From F0422 sp003992255 (GTDB lineage: Bacteria; Bacillota; Negativicutes; Veillonellales; Veillonellaceae), in contig NZ_RQVA01000024.1 in the NCBI RefSeq assembly GCF_003992255.1, positions 1 to 13,266 of the forward strand: DNA of 13,266 bases, written 5' to 3'. The translations under genes and the position numbers were made by a program. Below, one piece after another: positions 13,249-13,266 of the stretch. A model generated the notes under the pieces. The model was not told where the DNA came from and ran no database searches. It saw only the letters and a list, made by a program, of their open reading frames with translations. The first letter of the stretch is position 1. Each line of letters starts with the position of its first letter.

Positions 13249-13266
13249 GCAATAAAATAGACATAT

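Noticed and set aside
1..13266. CRISPR array, tRNA or rRNA gene, insertion sequence, prophage or toxin-antitoxin module
   Set aside because: No regularly spaced repeats, no cloverleaf-like or rRNA sequence, no transposase or integrase motifs, and no small paired toxin-antitoxin frames were seen; the region is housekeeping chromosome.

Overview
The window looks like chromosomal core-genome DNA from a diderm Firmicute of the Negativicutes, most likely Veillonella or a close relative; this is an inference from gene content and moderately AT-rich composition, not from a database match. Two lipopolysaccharide-type family 9 glycosyltransferases (an outer-membrane trait) sit upstream of a Firmicutes-style rimP-nusA-ylxR-ylxQ-infB-rbfA-nrnA-truB operon. 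That combination is typical of LPS-bearing Firmicutes. All genes I support are on the + strand.

Layout. Positions 1-192 are non-coding: a possible tail of an upstream terminator, a strong G6/C6 hairpin and an extended -10 promoter. Positions 193-3172 hold three tightly packed genes: two heptosyltransferase-like GT9 enzymes coupled by an ATGA overlap, then a DEDDh 3'-5' exonuclease with a C-terminal Cys/His cluster. Positions 3263-5469 hold an M18 zinc aminopeptidase, a 122-residue protein I do not recognise, and an Spx/ArsC-like thioredoxin-fold protein. Positions 5470-5575 form the leader of the nusA operon, with an extended -10 promoter followed by a perfect 11-bp hairpin that could be an attenuator. 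Positions 5576-12570 are the operon itself: ribosome maturation (RimP, RbfA), transcription elongation and termination (NusA), two small RNA-binding proteins (YlxR, YlxQ), initiation factor IF-2, a DHH nanoRNase/pAp phosphatase (NrnA) and tRNA pseudouridine-55 synthase (TruB). Its genes are separated by a few bases or overlap, consistent with co-transcription and translational coupling.

After truB, where many Firmicutes carry ribF, there is a small secreted protein of unknown function (12618-13121). It is followed by three successive inverted repeats, the last being a clear intrinsic terminator. The operon couples RNA and ribosome production; the 5' genes concern the cell envelope and general metabolism.

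I found no mobile element, CRISPR array, tRNA, rRNA or recognisable riboswitch, and no convincing new multi-gene system. The observations most worth following are the possible NusA-operon attenuator, the lineage-type secreted protein with its triple hairpin tail, and the exonuclease with an added metal-binding-like tail.
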